Shown: one piece after another, positions 46,712-58,405 of the stretch | Layout: each line of letters opens with the position of its first letter | How positions within the stretch are numbered: position 1 is the first letter of the stretch | Assembly (NCBI GenBank): GCA_029718625.1 | Contig: CM056380.1 | Coordinates: 114,276,746-114,340,745 of the forward strand | Source: Synaphobranchus kaupii | Lineage: Eukaryota; Chordata; Actinopteri; Anguilliformes; Synaphobranchidae | DNA: 64,000 nucleotides | Direction: 5' to 3' | Translations under genes and position numbers: made by a program | The notes under the pieces: model-generated | Databases searched by the model: none | Seen by the model: only the letters and a program-made list of their open reading frames with translations | What the model was told of the DNA's origin: nothing

Positions 46712-48480
46712 AAATACAGTTGCTTACATGTATTATTTTATATACAGTAAGTTCCAAATCAGTAATGAAAATGATATGAAAGTGAAGAGGTACAGCTATC
46801 AGAAGAAAAATGATGCATTTCAAACAAAAGAGAACACCATTCACCTGAAGTACATAATTACACTAGAAGCAGATAAGCCTACTTAGTATAATACGAATTA
46901 CGATAAAATGCTGAACTGAACTTCCATGCTTTTGATGATTGGCAAAAAAAAAAATGAAACTGAACTAAACAAAGGCACCATTAGCTATCTGAAGCCATAA
47001 CCTTCTTTGAAAAAAAATCTCTATACTGAGCCTACAAACTGACAAGAGAATTAACAAGCCACCTTGGAAATTCACCTTAACCTTAAAGCGTAGCTTGAGA
47101 TAAACCACGGCATTATACATACGCAGTATACAGTTCTCCACAGAGGAGATATTATTGAGCTCCTGGCCATGCATTCCGGGCAGAGGAGATGTCTTTGGCT
47201 CAGCTCTGGCAGATACGCCACCTTAATTAGAGAGCCAGAAACGCAGAACGACAGGGGGAAAGAGGGGTGACCTTCGTACCGCGGCGCAGAGCGCGGACAG
47301 GAAAGCTTTACTCCCAATAACTTCAGCCTGCCTGACAGCCGCAGCGCCTGTCCTGGAGAACTCGCTGTAATGTGGCTAATTACAGGTGAGGCTGAAAGCG
47401 CACCGCAAGGTCCGACTCTCTGAGACAGAGCAACACAAGCCCAGCCTGCAGATAGTCTGCTTTTCCTTCCAACGGGGTTCATGCTCAAATCTGTGTCCGT
47501 TGCAAATACATCTGAAATCCAAAAGGAATAACATTTTGCATGGAATTAAGGAGCAAAAACGTAGTTCCTCACATACATACGTGCCATATAAAAAAAAATA
47601 ATAATAACAGTAGAACATTATGTATAATGTTACACTTCTGTACTACAAAAGTACAGAAGTACTTTTTTGCTGTTCCTGAGAATTAAACTTTTCTGGAGAT
47701 ACCAAGAGTTATCATTGATATTTAGAAGGCTATTATTACACTTATAAGTTGGGATCCAGTTGGTAAAAATTGTGGCGAGTTAGAAATTAACGAGTTTCTG
47801 GTCAAATAGAGACGATTGTGTAAATTCTGTAAAACTTGTTGTGGCCTAGTCATTCAGTGTGAAACTAAGGCTCAGATATACAGTAACATTGGCTCTGTCC
47901 TTAATTGTGTCATTTATGAATTATTTTGTAATTTTCCCCTATCTTACACGATGCCATCAAATTTGTTGATCGCTGAAATCTCTGACAATGTGTAAAGACT
48001 GAAAAATGTCACTGACTTGAACAAATCAATGAGTTCTGAGATTCAAGTGGATCTGCACACCTGAAGCACCCGCCATCTTCCTGTATAAACTAAAAACGTA
48101 CATCTTCAGACATCATCCTGGCTCCTATTGCCTTGTTTCCCTTCTCTACTAAATGCAATGCAATTATTTAGCTTGACTAAAGAATAAAAAATACTAAACA
48201 TTCAACACAGTTGTGCCTACTTGGTTCTTGAGCTCATCTCTACAACTCACTCAATTTTTTCTGTGACATAGCCTGACTTCTAAGTCTTGTCATAATGCAT
48301 TTGCTTAAGTAAGTTTCTCTGGAAAGCAGCATCAGCTAAATACCGAATTATATACACTCTCAGAAAAATGGGTTGTTTGGCTTGTCTCCATAACGGAACC
48401 CTTTTTAGTTATTTAGGTGTGAAAAGTGTGAAAGCTCCATTTCGCCAGACAAAGAACCCTTGAACTAGATAGGTGTAGGG
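46712..48480. other. Low-repeat stretch with GC-rich block
   Basis: No exon supported. The block 47050-47420 is GC-rich, repeat-free and contains GTAATGTGGCTAATTACAGG, so a conserved regulatory element is possible. The 138-codon minus frame 47488-47072 has no domain. Confidence 0.4.
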
Positions 48481-48684
48481 CAGGGGTCTTCAACCTTATC
48501 CCACAAGGGCCGGTGTGGGTGCGGGCTTTTGTTCCAACCAAGCAGTTACACATCTGATTCTACTAATCAAGGTCCTTAGCAAAGACTCTAGTGATTGATT
48601 AGTAGAATTAGGTGTGTAACTGCTTGGTTGGAACAAAAGCCCACACCCACACCGGCCCTTGCAGGATAAGGTTAAAAACCCCTG
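48481..48684. mobile_element. hAT-type MITE, 204 bp
   Basis: Left end CAGGGGTCTTCAACCTTATC and right end GATAAGGTTAAAAACCCCTG are inverted, with long arms including GGTTGGAACAAAAGCC. A perfect 8-bp target duplication GTGTAGGG lies at 48473-48480 and 48685-48692. The two arms meet near the centre at about 48580, so it is almost wholly palindromic. Confidence 0.95.
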
Positions 48685-48734
48685 GTGTAGGGTCAACAGG
48701 AACTACAATTCCATACAGTCCACAGGAGGCTCCT

Positions 48735-49200
48735 CCTCCACATTGCAAATGGCGCAGGACGTTGTACCAGTTGTGATTTCCGCACTGTAATGTGATACTG
48801 CGCAGCGGAAATGCGCGACTGGCAATAAAGTTTATGAAAAGGGCAACACGGCCGCTCTTCAGTTAGTTATTCCAGTTCAGTTGTTCGCTCAAGTCTCCAG
48901 GGCATTCACTGTCTCGTCTCACCGCCCCATGTGGCCTGCACGCCCGGGGAAGAGCCCTCGCTCCACAAGGAAGCATCGCCGACCCAACTGAGCGAGGTGG
49001 GCTCATCTACCACCGGCTATCAGCCATGGAGGACCGGAGACGAGACACAAGGAGGCATCGCGAGCACCCGGTGGTCAAGAAGAACCACTAAGCGGACCAC
49101 GCAGCCACTGATCCTGCAGCAGAACACCGCCGGTGAGTCCCCTAGAGGCAAGCGATCTGCACCAAGATCACGCTGCGTATTTCGGGGGAAATAATGCGAC
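48735..49200 (+). promoter_or_regulatory. CpG-rich block with candidate exon and splice donor
   Basis: About 30 CpG occur between 48750 and 49200. A consensus donor, GCCG|GTGAGT, lies at about 49130-49136 on the plus strand. Frames upstream of the donor are short: an ATG at 48929 runs 20 codons to a stop, and a longer frame starting near 48931 lacks an ATG. A non-coding or 5'-UTR exon, or the leader of an LTR element, are both possible. About 670 bp downstream an AATAAA (49866) could end a transcript. Confidence 0.35.
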
Positions 49201-49757
49201 CGGTTCCATTACCTACCCCCTACGAACGGCAACCCCAGGATCGGGCCACCGGCTTTCCCCTTTCCATCGTAACCCTGCAAAATTGCAATCCCAACTACGG
49301 AAGAAACCGTTCAAAAGATTTAACTCAAGTAAGGCTGTAACACTGGGCAATAGCATATTAGTTAGCCACCGTGATATATTTGTGATTGGATGTATGTAAC
49401 TGCTATTGAATGGTGAATGTGTGCTATAAAAGTTTGTTACCATTTTCTTTTGGGTGGCTCCAAGCCATCCACCGCGCTGCGTTAGTTTTAATGCATCACG
49501 CACAGAAAATATCTTGCATGTGATCTGTCTTAAATACTAACCGGTCGTAATCTTAACACTGCACGCTGATCTCGACGCACACGCACCGATAACCTTACGG
49601 TTGTCCTTATGTGTTCGGTATGGTCCACACGCCATTGCTAACTAGCTTCCACTAAAGCTAGGTTTAAACCTCCCTCCAGGTTCTTTAGGTTCTATGTTCT
49701 CTCTGAACACGTGTCCGAGACAAGGAGAACATGATCGCGCACGCACACACACTCGCC

Positions 49758-49807
<50 letters not shown>

Positions 49808-50185
49808 TAGTTTGTTGTACATTATAGTAGTGAATCATGCTTTGCTCTGTTTGGTACTTTGTGTTCAATAAACTATTACATTTTCCAAGATAGTGTGTAT
49901 TAATGTTGCTCTTGTGTTGAACTGAGTCAGCCAATGCTAATCGCAGGGATTCCCCCAAATGCCTTCACCTTTTAGCTGAATCATTTATATTAATTCGGTA
50001 TCAACTGAGTACATAATATTGTGATTTTGCTAAGAAAATTATAAATGTGTAATTTTATTGATAATTCAATTATTAATTGAAGTTGCCCATTTTTAGTTAA
50101 AATATTCTCTTTTGAGAATAGTATATAAAATTTTATGAGAAATTTTATGAAAACTACACCACCAGTTGTATAAGGATGGTAGTAG
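49201..50185. other. Unassigned stretch with (CA)n
   Basis: It holds a (CA)n run at 49757-49802 and otherwise no recognised gene. Confidence 0.4.
49757..49802. repeat. (CA)n microsatellite
   Basis: Mostly CACA with a short CCCACC-containing lead-in (49744-49768). Confidence 0.92.
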
Positions 50186-50864
50186 TGTCATGGTTTCTGG
50201 CAGCCTGTTGTTGTTTCTGCGGTCGTTCTTTCATTTGTCCACCTCCGTTTCGGTGTTTGAATCTCGCCCGGCAATTATTTCTTTCACCTGTTTTGTTTTT
50301 ATAAATAACCCAGGACTTCCGCATTTCCGACGCTTCGATATTGTCTTTGCTGTTTGACTATCGGAGTCGGTAAGGTAAAGGATAGCGGTCTCTACGTTTC
50401 TGGTTTTTACACTACGTAGGTAGTCCGGTTAAGAGTTAGGGTAAATATTTATTTAGTCTTTTTGTTTCCTTTTCTCTCTTTATCCTTTTATATTCCTCTA
50501 CCTGTTACCTTTTGTTCAGCTCGTTCACACCTAGAGCTGTAGGTAACAGGTTCTTTTTCTATTACGTTTCTTTCTCCCTTGTTACACGGGCTTTCTTTTG
50601 TTTTTCTCTGACCTATAGTTATACACCTCTTGTGTGAGTGCGTGAGGTTCCTTTGTTGTTTTATTACTCGCGATCGCCGAGTTTGCCCTCTTTTGGGGTT
50701 GTTTTGTGTTGGCTTACGCCGGGAGGTTTTGATTCCCATTAATTTTGTTTAATTTCTCCCTTTACTGCGGAGCTGTCCGCTTAGTGGCGTGTTTCCTACG
50801 AAATACGCTTTCAGATCCCTTGGTTGTGGCGCTTGGTTCTCCGAACCTTACACCCCCCCTTACA
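50186..50864 (+). mobile_element. Solo LTR, about 679 bp
   Basis: It begins TGTCATGGTTTCTGG and ends CCCCCCTTACA, TG...CA. The flanks AGTAG (50181-50185) and AGTGG (50865-50869) match at four of five positions, a likely decayed target duplication. Inside, TTTTTATAAATAACCCAGG near 50293 could serve as a TATA box. A gypsy-type origin is probable from the TGTCATG start. No retroviral-type coding region adjoins it, and the right boundary could instead be near 50852. Confidence 0.5.
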
Positions 50865-50869
50865 AGTGG

Positions 50870-53353
50870 TGTTTTCCAGTACATAAGTGTCGCCACGCCC
50901 TGTGTATAGATTTAAATGTATTACCTACATAGGGTTCCTCTATGGAGACACAGAGGAGCCTCTTGGAACCCTTCCGTCTGAGAGTGCATACATGAGTTCT
51001 GGCGTGCAGTTTATTGTCTTGATTGGCTCATTGATGTTAACGACTGAGAGAAGCTGGCAGCTCCACCCATTAGAGTTCACAACGCGTCGCTCTCCCTCCG
51101 CCACTTCACTCTGCCTCCTCGGCTAACGAGACGCTGCCCTGCCTGCAGACCCCGACTTCCTGCGGTGGAACCCTCTCATTACACAGCTGTCAGAGCCGAA
51201 TGCACTTCACCCAACGGAACCTCTGGCGCTAACTTTCGCCAGCCAGGCCAGGCCGTTTGGTGAGGGCATTCTACCCCCGCTGCGGGAGCAGCAGCTGACA
51301 GTGGTGTTTGTAAATGTCAAGTGCAATCACCCACAGGGACATGGATTAAATGCTGTAGACCCCGCAGAGTGTCATATTAAATCCAACATTGAGAAATCAA
51401 GGTGACAAAACTCCCTTGGGCTACAGTAAAGATACCCTACTCAATGTCAGTTATTTATTTAATTTTCTTTTTGCATTTAGTCAGCAACTTCAGACTATTG
51501 ACATGAGAAGGGTATAAGCATAGCAAGGACTCAATTAATGAACCTTTATTAACCAATAAAAAATGAAGGGGGTTTTTTTTCCACTTTTTTTCCACTCATC
51601 GTCATACCCTTCTTAAACAGCTAATTGTCCATAATAAAATTTTTTCCCCCCAGTTATAATATTTTTTTCCCCACATATGACATTTTACCCATTTAGTTTT
51701 GTCATTTGTAATAAGATACGTACTTGTTTACCATTGATCTGCCAATGTACAAATACAAAGTCATTGAAGGCAGCTATTTAAAGAGAACATCTGGGTTTAA
51801 ATGCTGTATTCGTGCTAACATTGAATAAAGTCTATTTCAGAGTTTAATTAAAACTGTAATTGAAAGGGTCTTGCAAGAAAAATTGTGCACAGTATTAATT
51901 TAATCCCTGCAATCAGAAGCCCCGGCAAGCTTTAGGCTCCAGTTCTATACTGGTGGTTTCTTGCCATTTTAAAACTTATTTATGAGGACTAAAATAAGTC
52001 AGAGCTGTATGTAGAACCCTTCAAATACTGTCTCCGTTATTGGCAAGGACTGGATCTTCTACAGGGCTGAGGGCTGACAAATAGCAAATGGAGGAATGCA
52101 CAGATTCCATCTCGCCATCATGGAATTTTCCCCTAATGCACTGTACTTACAAAAACCCCCGAAACTTAAAGTTAAGTAGAAGGTGCCATAAAAGTTAGAA
52201 TGAGTATCGGCCCAAGTTCTCAACAGGGGGGTGAATGAGATGCCACTGCATTTATTCTTCTTCTCTGTGATAGGTAGGGAAACTTTATCTGTGTGGAAGG
52301 TAAGGTAATTATTCAAATGAAATGGTAAAAGTAGCCCCATTCAGCCGTAATCTATTTCCTGTCACGACTGAATGGATCTGTGATCAAAGCGTGCTTTTCT
52401 GGTTATTGAAAAAAAAAAAAAAAGTTCCTGTGGAGCAAATGCCCGATATCCCTGTTTTTGAAGAACAGCTTGCCATCGACATTCAGTTCCAGAGGTGATT
52501 TATATACTTCTTTGAAACAGCAGATAACATGTTTCATCTGAAAATGCTTACCTCAGAAGTGTCTTTTTGTTGACAAGGCATATCTTTTCACCCAGGCTCA
52601 CAATATGCCCCTGTGTACAGAAATAAAGGAATAATTAATGCATTACATTTTACTTGATTATAAAATACAAATACTTTATTCAAAACTTTGTGTTGGGCAA
52701 ATAGATCTAGACTGAGTGGGAGGGGTCTCTGTTGCTTAGATACTCAACACTAGTGAGTTCCCCATTGACATAACAGAAGCCTGAATTCTCCCTTGATTTT
52801 GTGCGTGTCCAGATATTTCACAGTAATGTAGGAAGAAACTGGAGAACATAATGACAGAGTCCTTCGATCCCCGTACTGCATTTAAAGAATTATTACCAAC
52901 ATTGGGTACCGTGAGCAGTAAAATATTTCTAAACAGAGAGCGCTGCGAGGAAATTATTAAAAATAAAGATGTAACCTGAAGACTTTACCCTCCTCAGCAA
53001 ATGTATTAAACCAATCAAATATCTATTAAACAAATGCATGCGCTAGACTAGGGGGTTTACGGCCTTGGTTTAAATGAAAGACGGAATAACCTCAGGGGAT
53101 TTATTGACTGTGACACAGCAGAGAATAAGAATGAATATAAGGTATTCCCATAGTTTTACAGGACTAATCCCCCCTCTGTGCTCTGGCCTTATAAATGTGA
53201 ACTCCTATTGAGTTTAGTCTTTAAATTATGCTTAAATGATGTCCCAGACCATCCTATATAATAGGAGAATTTGAATATACTAGCCATATATATGTGGTGT
53301 CTGTCTTCTGTTCATAGGAAATGTATCAGAATTAACCACTTAAAAGACACATG

Positions 53354-53356
<3 letters not shown>
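50870..53356. other. Low-repeat stretch
   Basis: No exon supported. The 51100-51400 block is GC-balanced and free of recognised repeats, with features such as ACAGCTGTCAGAGCCG, and is a candidate conserved element. An A15-type run lies near 52410-52424. Confidence 0.4.
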
Positions 53357-53403
<47 letters not shown>

Positions 53404-53404
53404 T
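53357..53404. repeat. (CA)n microsatellite
   Basis: About 24 CA units with one AA interruption. Confidence 0.95.
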
Positions 53405-53515
53405 AGCAGCAAATGCATTACAGTCCATATGTTATATGTCTCAAATTTCAACTGAGAAATTTTAGTAACAACAGTGACCTGTGATCAAAGATTAGTTCTA
53501 TAGCCTAAATTAGTT

Positions 53516-53864
53516 AAAGGGGCAGTTCACCAAAAATGGTTAAGACTTGTACAGTTGGCATACTTCAGTATAAGTAGTTTCCAACAAAAAAAAACTGCGC
53601 ACCACAAGGTCTGTGGATGTTCGTGAGTAACCTTGTCTTATATTTGTAAAGAGACGCTGCTGCTGGTTTTTTCGAATACATTTTTGGAGCTTTGACCACT
53701 AAACTTTGGACCCATTGAGGTCCATTATATCGGGGATGTCAATGTGAGTTTCCGCAGCTATCTACAAATCTACTGAGTTCTCAGGGAAATTACCGGGATG
53801 GATAGATAGCACTCTGTCTATGTAGAAACATATCAAAATAAAACTTTTGGGTGAACCGCGTCTT
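53516..53864. mobile_element. Probable MITE with GGTTCACC-type ends
   Basis: The left end AAAGGGGCAGTTCACCAAAA and right end TTTTGGGTGAACCGCGTCTT are inverted with a few differences. Fish carry many non-autonomous elements with this AGTTCACCCAAAA-type end. No coding frame; the superfamily is not determined. Confidence 0.5.
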
Positions 53865-53876
53865 AGAGTCATACAA

Positions 53877-53877
<1 letters not shown>

Positions 53878-53930
<53 letters not shown>
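53878..53930. repeat. (GT)n microsatellite
   Basis: About 26 GT units. Confidence 0.95.
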
Positions 53931-53933
<3 letters not shown>

Positions 53934-55420
53934 ACAATTGCCAACTGAAGATCTCTCAAGTCTCGTCTTTATGGGGAGAATGCCAGGCATGTCACATTCT
54001 GCAGCTTTCAGAATATGAATATGGAACAGGCTTATTGAAATATGAAATTATTAAATAAACGCATACATAACAATAAAGAAAAAGCAGTCCCTTGGGGTGG
54101 CTGTCTGCTTTGGGAAGATAATGATGAATTATGGACTATTTGACCCTCAGACCCATGTTTGACTCTTGTTTAATTACCTGTCAAAACATCCTGGCCGTTG
54201 TAACTATAAGAATTCCATTAACCTCCATAACACTGAGTTTGGGCAGCTCACCTGGACAACAAGCCCATTTTGTTATTAAATATAGTTCAGAAGAGAACTA
54301 GTCTTATGCATAATCATGAACTGCTTTACCAGGTGCAGTAATGAATCATTGTGTCGCTAAACTTGTTGACTTCTGCCGTCCAGAAGTTTTCATTCATTTG
54401 CATTCATATAAATATCCGTATTGCTTCTGCTCCTGTTACTGGGAGCAACACTTGTTCTTGATTCCCATTACTTGTTCCCTACCTGAGGAAACTTACTTGA
54501 ATTAATTCAATATAATAATACTGTATTATAACCTAAATATTTCTTAGATAAAATATCTTTTCAGATTTATAAAAACAAAATGCACTACCTTTTATTTCTT
54601 TTCCAGATTCATTCATTTGCCCCATGAACCGTGAAAAATATTTATGGAATATATTATCCACAACCGCTTCATCAATACTGCTGTACTTCATCACTCCTGA
54701 AAATAGCATCTGCAATGTGTAGCACTTATATATCATCTTTCGTGATAAATTAAAATAAAAGGAAAATATGCAATTCACATTTATACCCCCGAAGGGCCTC
54801 AAATGTCAACCCATTTCAATCACCAGAAATATCATTCAAAGTATTTTCTACAGCAACCTATGAGCAAAAAATCCCGTTAATCTTTGCAGTTTTTTCTACG
54901 CGTTTCCAGACTGAAGGATATTTAAACAGCAGCCTCTTCCATCACTTTAGCTTCTGCGACTTTTTATTTTAAAAAAATAAACAGGATATCAATGCACACA
55001 TCCTGACTGCATTTGTTCTTTATTATAGACTCTCTTCTCACTGTAAGAAGTAAGATGGCTGACACATAAATCCCCCCCTACACACTCCTTACAGCTCATA
55101 ACTAACGCTGAGCACTCAGTCAGTGCGGGAAGTGATAACAAAATCGTGTTCCCCTCACCAAAAGCACTTAAAGCTACGCTTAAATGTTTGCACATGAATT
55201 AAATAAATAGGTTTACAAACCGTGTGAATGCATAACCAAAGTATTTCAAGCTAACGAAATAACAACTGTCAGTCTGACGCTGGTCAAAACCATCTGTTAA
55301 TGACTCTAATCTACTCAGAAAGCACATTTGAAAAACTCTCCTCATCTCTGTGTATTGATGTTATGTAATATAAGAGAAAGGCCACTAAATTAGAGGTTCT
55401 CAACTATTTCTTGTGAACTG

Positions 55421-55423
<3 letters not shown>
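53931..55423. other. Unassigned stretch
   Basis: No exon supported. Frames at 54533-54802 and 54989-55195 have no known domain. Confidence 0.4.

Positions 55424-55456
<33 letters not shown>
55424..55456. repeat. (TA)n microsatellite
   Basis: About 16 TA units directly before a Tc1 left end, which uses TA as target. Confidence 0.9.
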
Positions 55457-55462
<6 letters not shown>

Positions 55463-55574
55463 CAGACGGGTGACAAAGTAAAAGAAAAACCCGTACAGTG
55501 AGGGGTCCGGTGGCTCTGTTATACTGTGAGGGGAATTTTCCTGGCATGGTTTGGGTCTACTTGTCCCCTTAGAG

Positions 55575-55774
55575 CAGTGGTGTCCAATCATGTGCCACGG
55601 AGGGCCGAGAGTATGCAGTTTTCAACCAATTACTACACCTGCTGATTTCACTAATTCGTTCCCTCCCCTCTGGTTGAAGGAATGTTAATTTATGAAGTCA
55701 GCAGGTGTAGTGATTGGTTGGAATGAAAACCTGCATACTCTCGGCCCTCCGTGGCACATGATTGGGCACCACTG
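55575..55774. mobile_element. hAT-type MITE, 200 bp, nested in Tc1
   Basis: The ends CAGTGGTGTCCAATCATGTG and CACATGATTGGGCACCACTG are inverted with long arms (GCCACGGAGGGCCGAGAGTA). A perfect 8-bp target duplication CCTTAGAG lies at 55567-55574 and 55775-55782. The insert sits inside the Tc1 transposase remnant, so it is younger than the Tc1 deletion. Confidence 0.95.
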
Positions 55775-56194
55775 CCTTAGAGGGAAGGGTCACGGCAAAT
55801 CAATACAAAGTTATTCTGAGTGACTACCTTTAGCCTATGATGAAACATTTCTATCCTGATGGGAGTGGTCTCTTCCAGGATGACAAAGCCCCCATCCACA
55901 GGGCACAAGGGGGTCACAGAATGGTTTGATGAGTATGAAAATGATGTGAATCATATGCTATGGCCTTCGCAGTCAGCGGATCTAAACCTAATTGACCACC
56001 TATGGGAGATTTTGGACCGATGTGTTAGACCGTGCTCTCCACCACCATCAAACCAATCTCCGACACCAAATCAGGGAATATCTTTTGGAAGAATGGTGTT
56101 CCATCCCTTCAGTATAGATTTGCAGAGACTTGTAGAATCTATGCCAAGGCGAATCGAAGCTGTTCTGGTCGCTCGTGGCCCATCACCTTACTAA
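55775..56194 (+). pseudogene. Tc1-like transposase C-terminal part
   Basis: After the MITE the frame carries a stop near 55834, then a longer frame (to 56194) with LFQDDKAP-like and TEWFDEYENDV blocks. An LNLIDHLWEIL block follows (the last acidic residue would be in the LNLID motif), then LVESMPRRIEAVLVARG and a stop after SPY. It is broken by stops, a frame shift, the MITE and the missing N-terminus. Confidence 0.8.
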
Positions 56195-56236
56195 GACACT
56201 TTATGTTGGTTTTTCTTTAATTTGTCACCTGTCTGT

Positions 56237-56266
56237 GTGTGTGTGTGTGTGTATACAGTATGTATA
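56237..56266. repeat. (GT)n to TATACAGTA junction
   Basis: Short GTGTGT and TATACAGTATGTATA bridge between two Tc1-type elements. Confidence 0.8.
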
Positions 56267-57295
56267 TACAGTACCAGTCAAAAGTCTGGACACACCTACT
56301 CATAGAAGGTTTTTTTCTGTTTTCCACATTTTGGAATAGTAAAGACATCAAACTATGAGATAACACAAATTAAATTATGCAAAGACCAAAAAAGTGTTAA
56401 ACAAATTTTAAAAAATCTTATATTTTAGATTCTTCAAAGTAGCCACCCTTTGCCTTGATAACGGCTTTGCACATTCTTGCCATTCTCTCAAACAACTTCT
56501 GTGGTAAACACAGAAAACAGGTAAACAGGTGATGCCATCATGACTCTGTATAAAAGGATATCAAAAGACTCCTGATATCTTATTTTCTCGTACTCCTACA
56601 AGCGATACTATAACCTTTGCATTTGAATGGATCTCTATGGGAGTTGGGGGGTGGGACTAGATTAAGCTGTAAATTACACGGGAATAGTATGGAACCCATG
56701 GTTGGCTAAATGGCTGTAAGTCATCAAGGGTCTGAGGTATCAAACGAGCCTCAAACCATCACTCTGCTGCCAGATATATACTCACAGCAGAGTGATGGTT
56801 AAAGGCTTGCTTGATACACCCTTGATGACTCAGAGCCATTTAGCCAACCATGTGTTCCACACTGTTCCAGTGTAATTTAAAGCTAAATCTAGTCCCACTC
56901 TCCAATTCCCATAGAGATCCATTCAAATGCAGAGGTTATATTATTGCTTGTAGGAGTACGAGAAAATAAGATATCAGGAGTCTTTTGATATCCTTTTATA
57001 CAGAGTCATGATGGCATCACTTGTTTACCTGTTTTCTGTGTTTACCACAGAAGTTGTTTGAGAGAATGGCAAGAATGTGCAAAGCCGTTATCAAGGCAAA
57101 GGGTGGCTACTTTGAAGAATCTAAAATATAAGATTTTGTTTTATTTGTTTAATACTTTTTTGGTCTTCGCATAATTTAATTTGTGTTATCTCATAGTTTG
57201 ATGTCTTTACTATTCCAAAATGTGGAAAACAGTAAAAATAACAGAAAAAAAACCTTCTATGAGTAGGTGTGTCCAAACCTTTGACTGGTACTGTA
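56267..57295. mobile_element. 1,029-bp near-complete palindrome with Tc1-type ends
   Basis: The ends TACAGTACCAGTCAAAAGTC and its near-perfect inverse GACTGGTACTGTA are bordered by TA. The two arms (about 56267-56775 and 56785-57295) are inverted copies over almost their whole length, meeting at a short centre near 56775-56785. The right arm reads GGCAAGAATGTGCAAAGCCG then TTATCAAGGCAAAGGGTGGC, the C-terminal coding end of a Tc1-like transposase (RMCKAVIKAKGG), followed by TACTTTGAAGAATCTAAAAT. It is best read as two 3' ends of one Tc1 family joined head to head. No complete transposase is encoded. Confidence 0.9.
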
Positions 57296-57748
57296 TACAC
57301 ACACTATACTGAAGATCCACTGTGAAGAGTGTAGTGACTGTTGCTTGTGAGAGTAAACCTTTTTTATAAATGTCATATGCTTCATAATGAGCTTCATAAA
57401 ACATAAACTGTACACAGGTAATAATAACTACTCGGGCTTTTCCCTACGGTAAAGTGTACCCATTAAAAGGACGCTTCACAATCTATATTTTAAAGCCTCC
57501 ATATAATATAGTGCAGAGCAATAGGACATTGCATTAAGCACTTGAACGAGGTTTGAAAAGGAGCATACGGTATATTTCACAAGCCCAATGTATTGCGGCA
57601 CTCAAGGGAGTGAGCCTGAAATAGCCCCGCCCGTAGTTAGGGAAGCATCGGACTGGTAGGGAACGTATTTGTGTTGCTAAGGTGTAGCATTAATCATTGA
57701 AAAAAGCATCGACATACAATGCAAGCAAGCAGAAAGAACAGCAAAAGC

Positions 57749-57925
57749 TGGCAGTGTAGCGTAGCAGTTAGGGAACTGGGTTTTGGAGGTTAGTAGGTAC
57801 AAGGTGAGTACTCTTGTACCCTTGAGCAAAGGTACTTAACCTTTCCGTCAATATCACATGATCATACGTAAAAGAATGTAACTTGCTCTGGATATGGACC
57901 TCTGCTAAATACTATATAGGCAGCT
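57749..57925 (+). mobile_element. SINE, second copy of the GTCTGCTAAATG-tail family
   Basis: Head TGGCAGTGTAGCGTAGCAGT with a CCTTGAGCAAAGGTACTTAA body, and a CTGGATATGGACCTCTGCTA tail that is a decayed version of the tail seen at 26614-26837. Box B is degraded. It is non-coding. Confidence 0.65.
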
Positions 57926-58405
57926 ATACTGAAAAGTACAGGACAATTATGTAGCACACATGCTCTTGCTAAACACTTTCTCACGTGTATAAAGAGCATA
58001 CAAACAGGTATGCATTCAAGGTGAGGAAGAAACGGGATTCATTTTACGACTGGCATACAGTTTACTGGGGCCAAATGGAGTACAGTTTACATTGATTTCG
58101 GTGCGCCTGTTATACCGTCAATCTAAATGCTGAGTTGAGTGCCAAGTTGTTCAAAAAGAGCTTGACTCAGGTGACCTGGTCTACAGGCTCTTCCCCAGCA
58201 GTGAAAGACTCCATTCAGACCGCATCACGTAGACCTGGATTCATCCAAACTGCAATCTTATCAAGTTTAATGCAAACTGCCTCTGTGAAGGGAAAATAAT
58301 AATGATAAATTCATTCAGATTGTAGGTGAATGTTTGGGACTAATGTTGATTGAATCCAGGTTCCGCTCGCCCTAGCTCTAGTTCGACACCTTCTTACCCA
58401 GAGTC
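57926..58405. other. Unassigned stretch
   Basis: No gene recognised. Confidence 0.4.

Larger units (their letters stand above)
55460..56236 (+). mobile_element. Tc1-like transposon interrupted by a MITE
   Basis: The left end has ACAGACGGGTGACAAAGTAA and GAAAAACC, and the right end GGTTTTTCTTTAATTTGTCA with CCTGTCTGT is its inverse. After the left inverted repeat the sequence jumps into the middle of a transposase (a GSVMLWGNFPGMV-like block), so the DNA-binding part is deleted. A 200-bp hAT MITE then splits the coding sequence. The right end runs into (GT)n. Confidence 0.85.
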
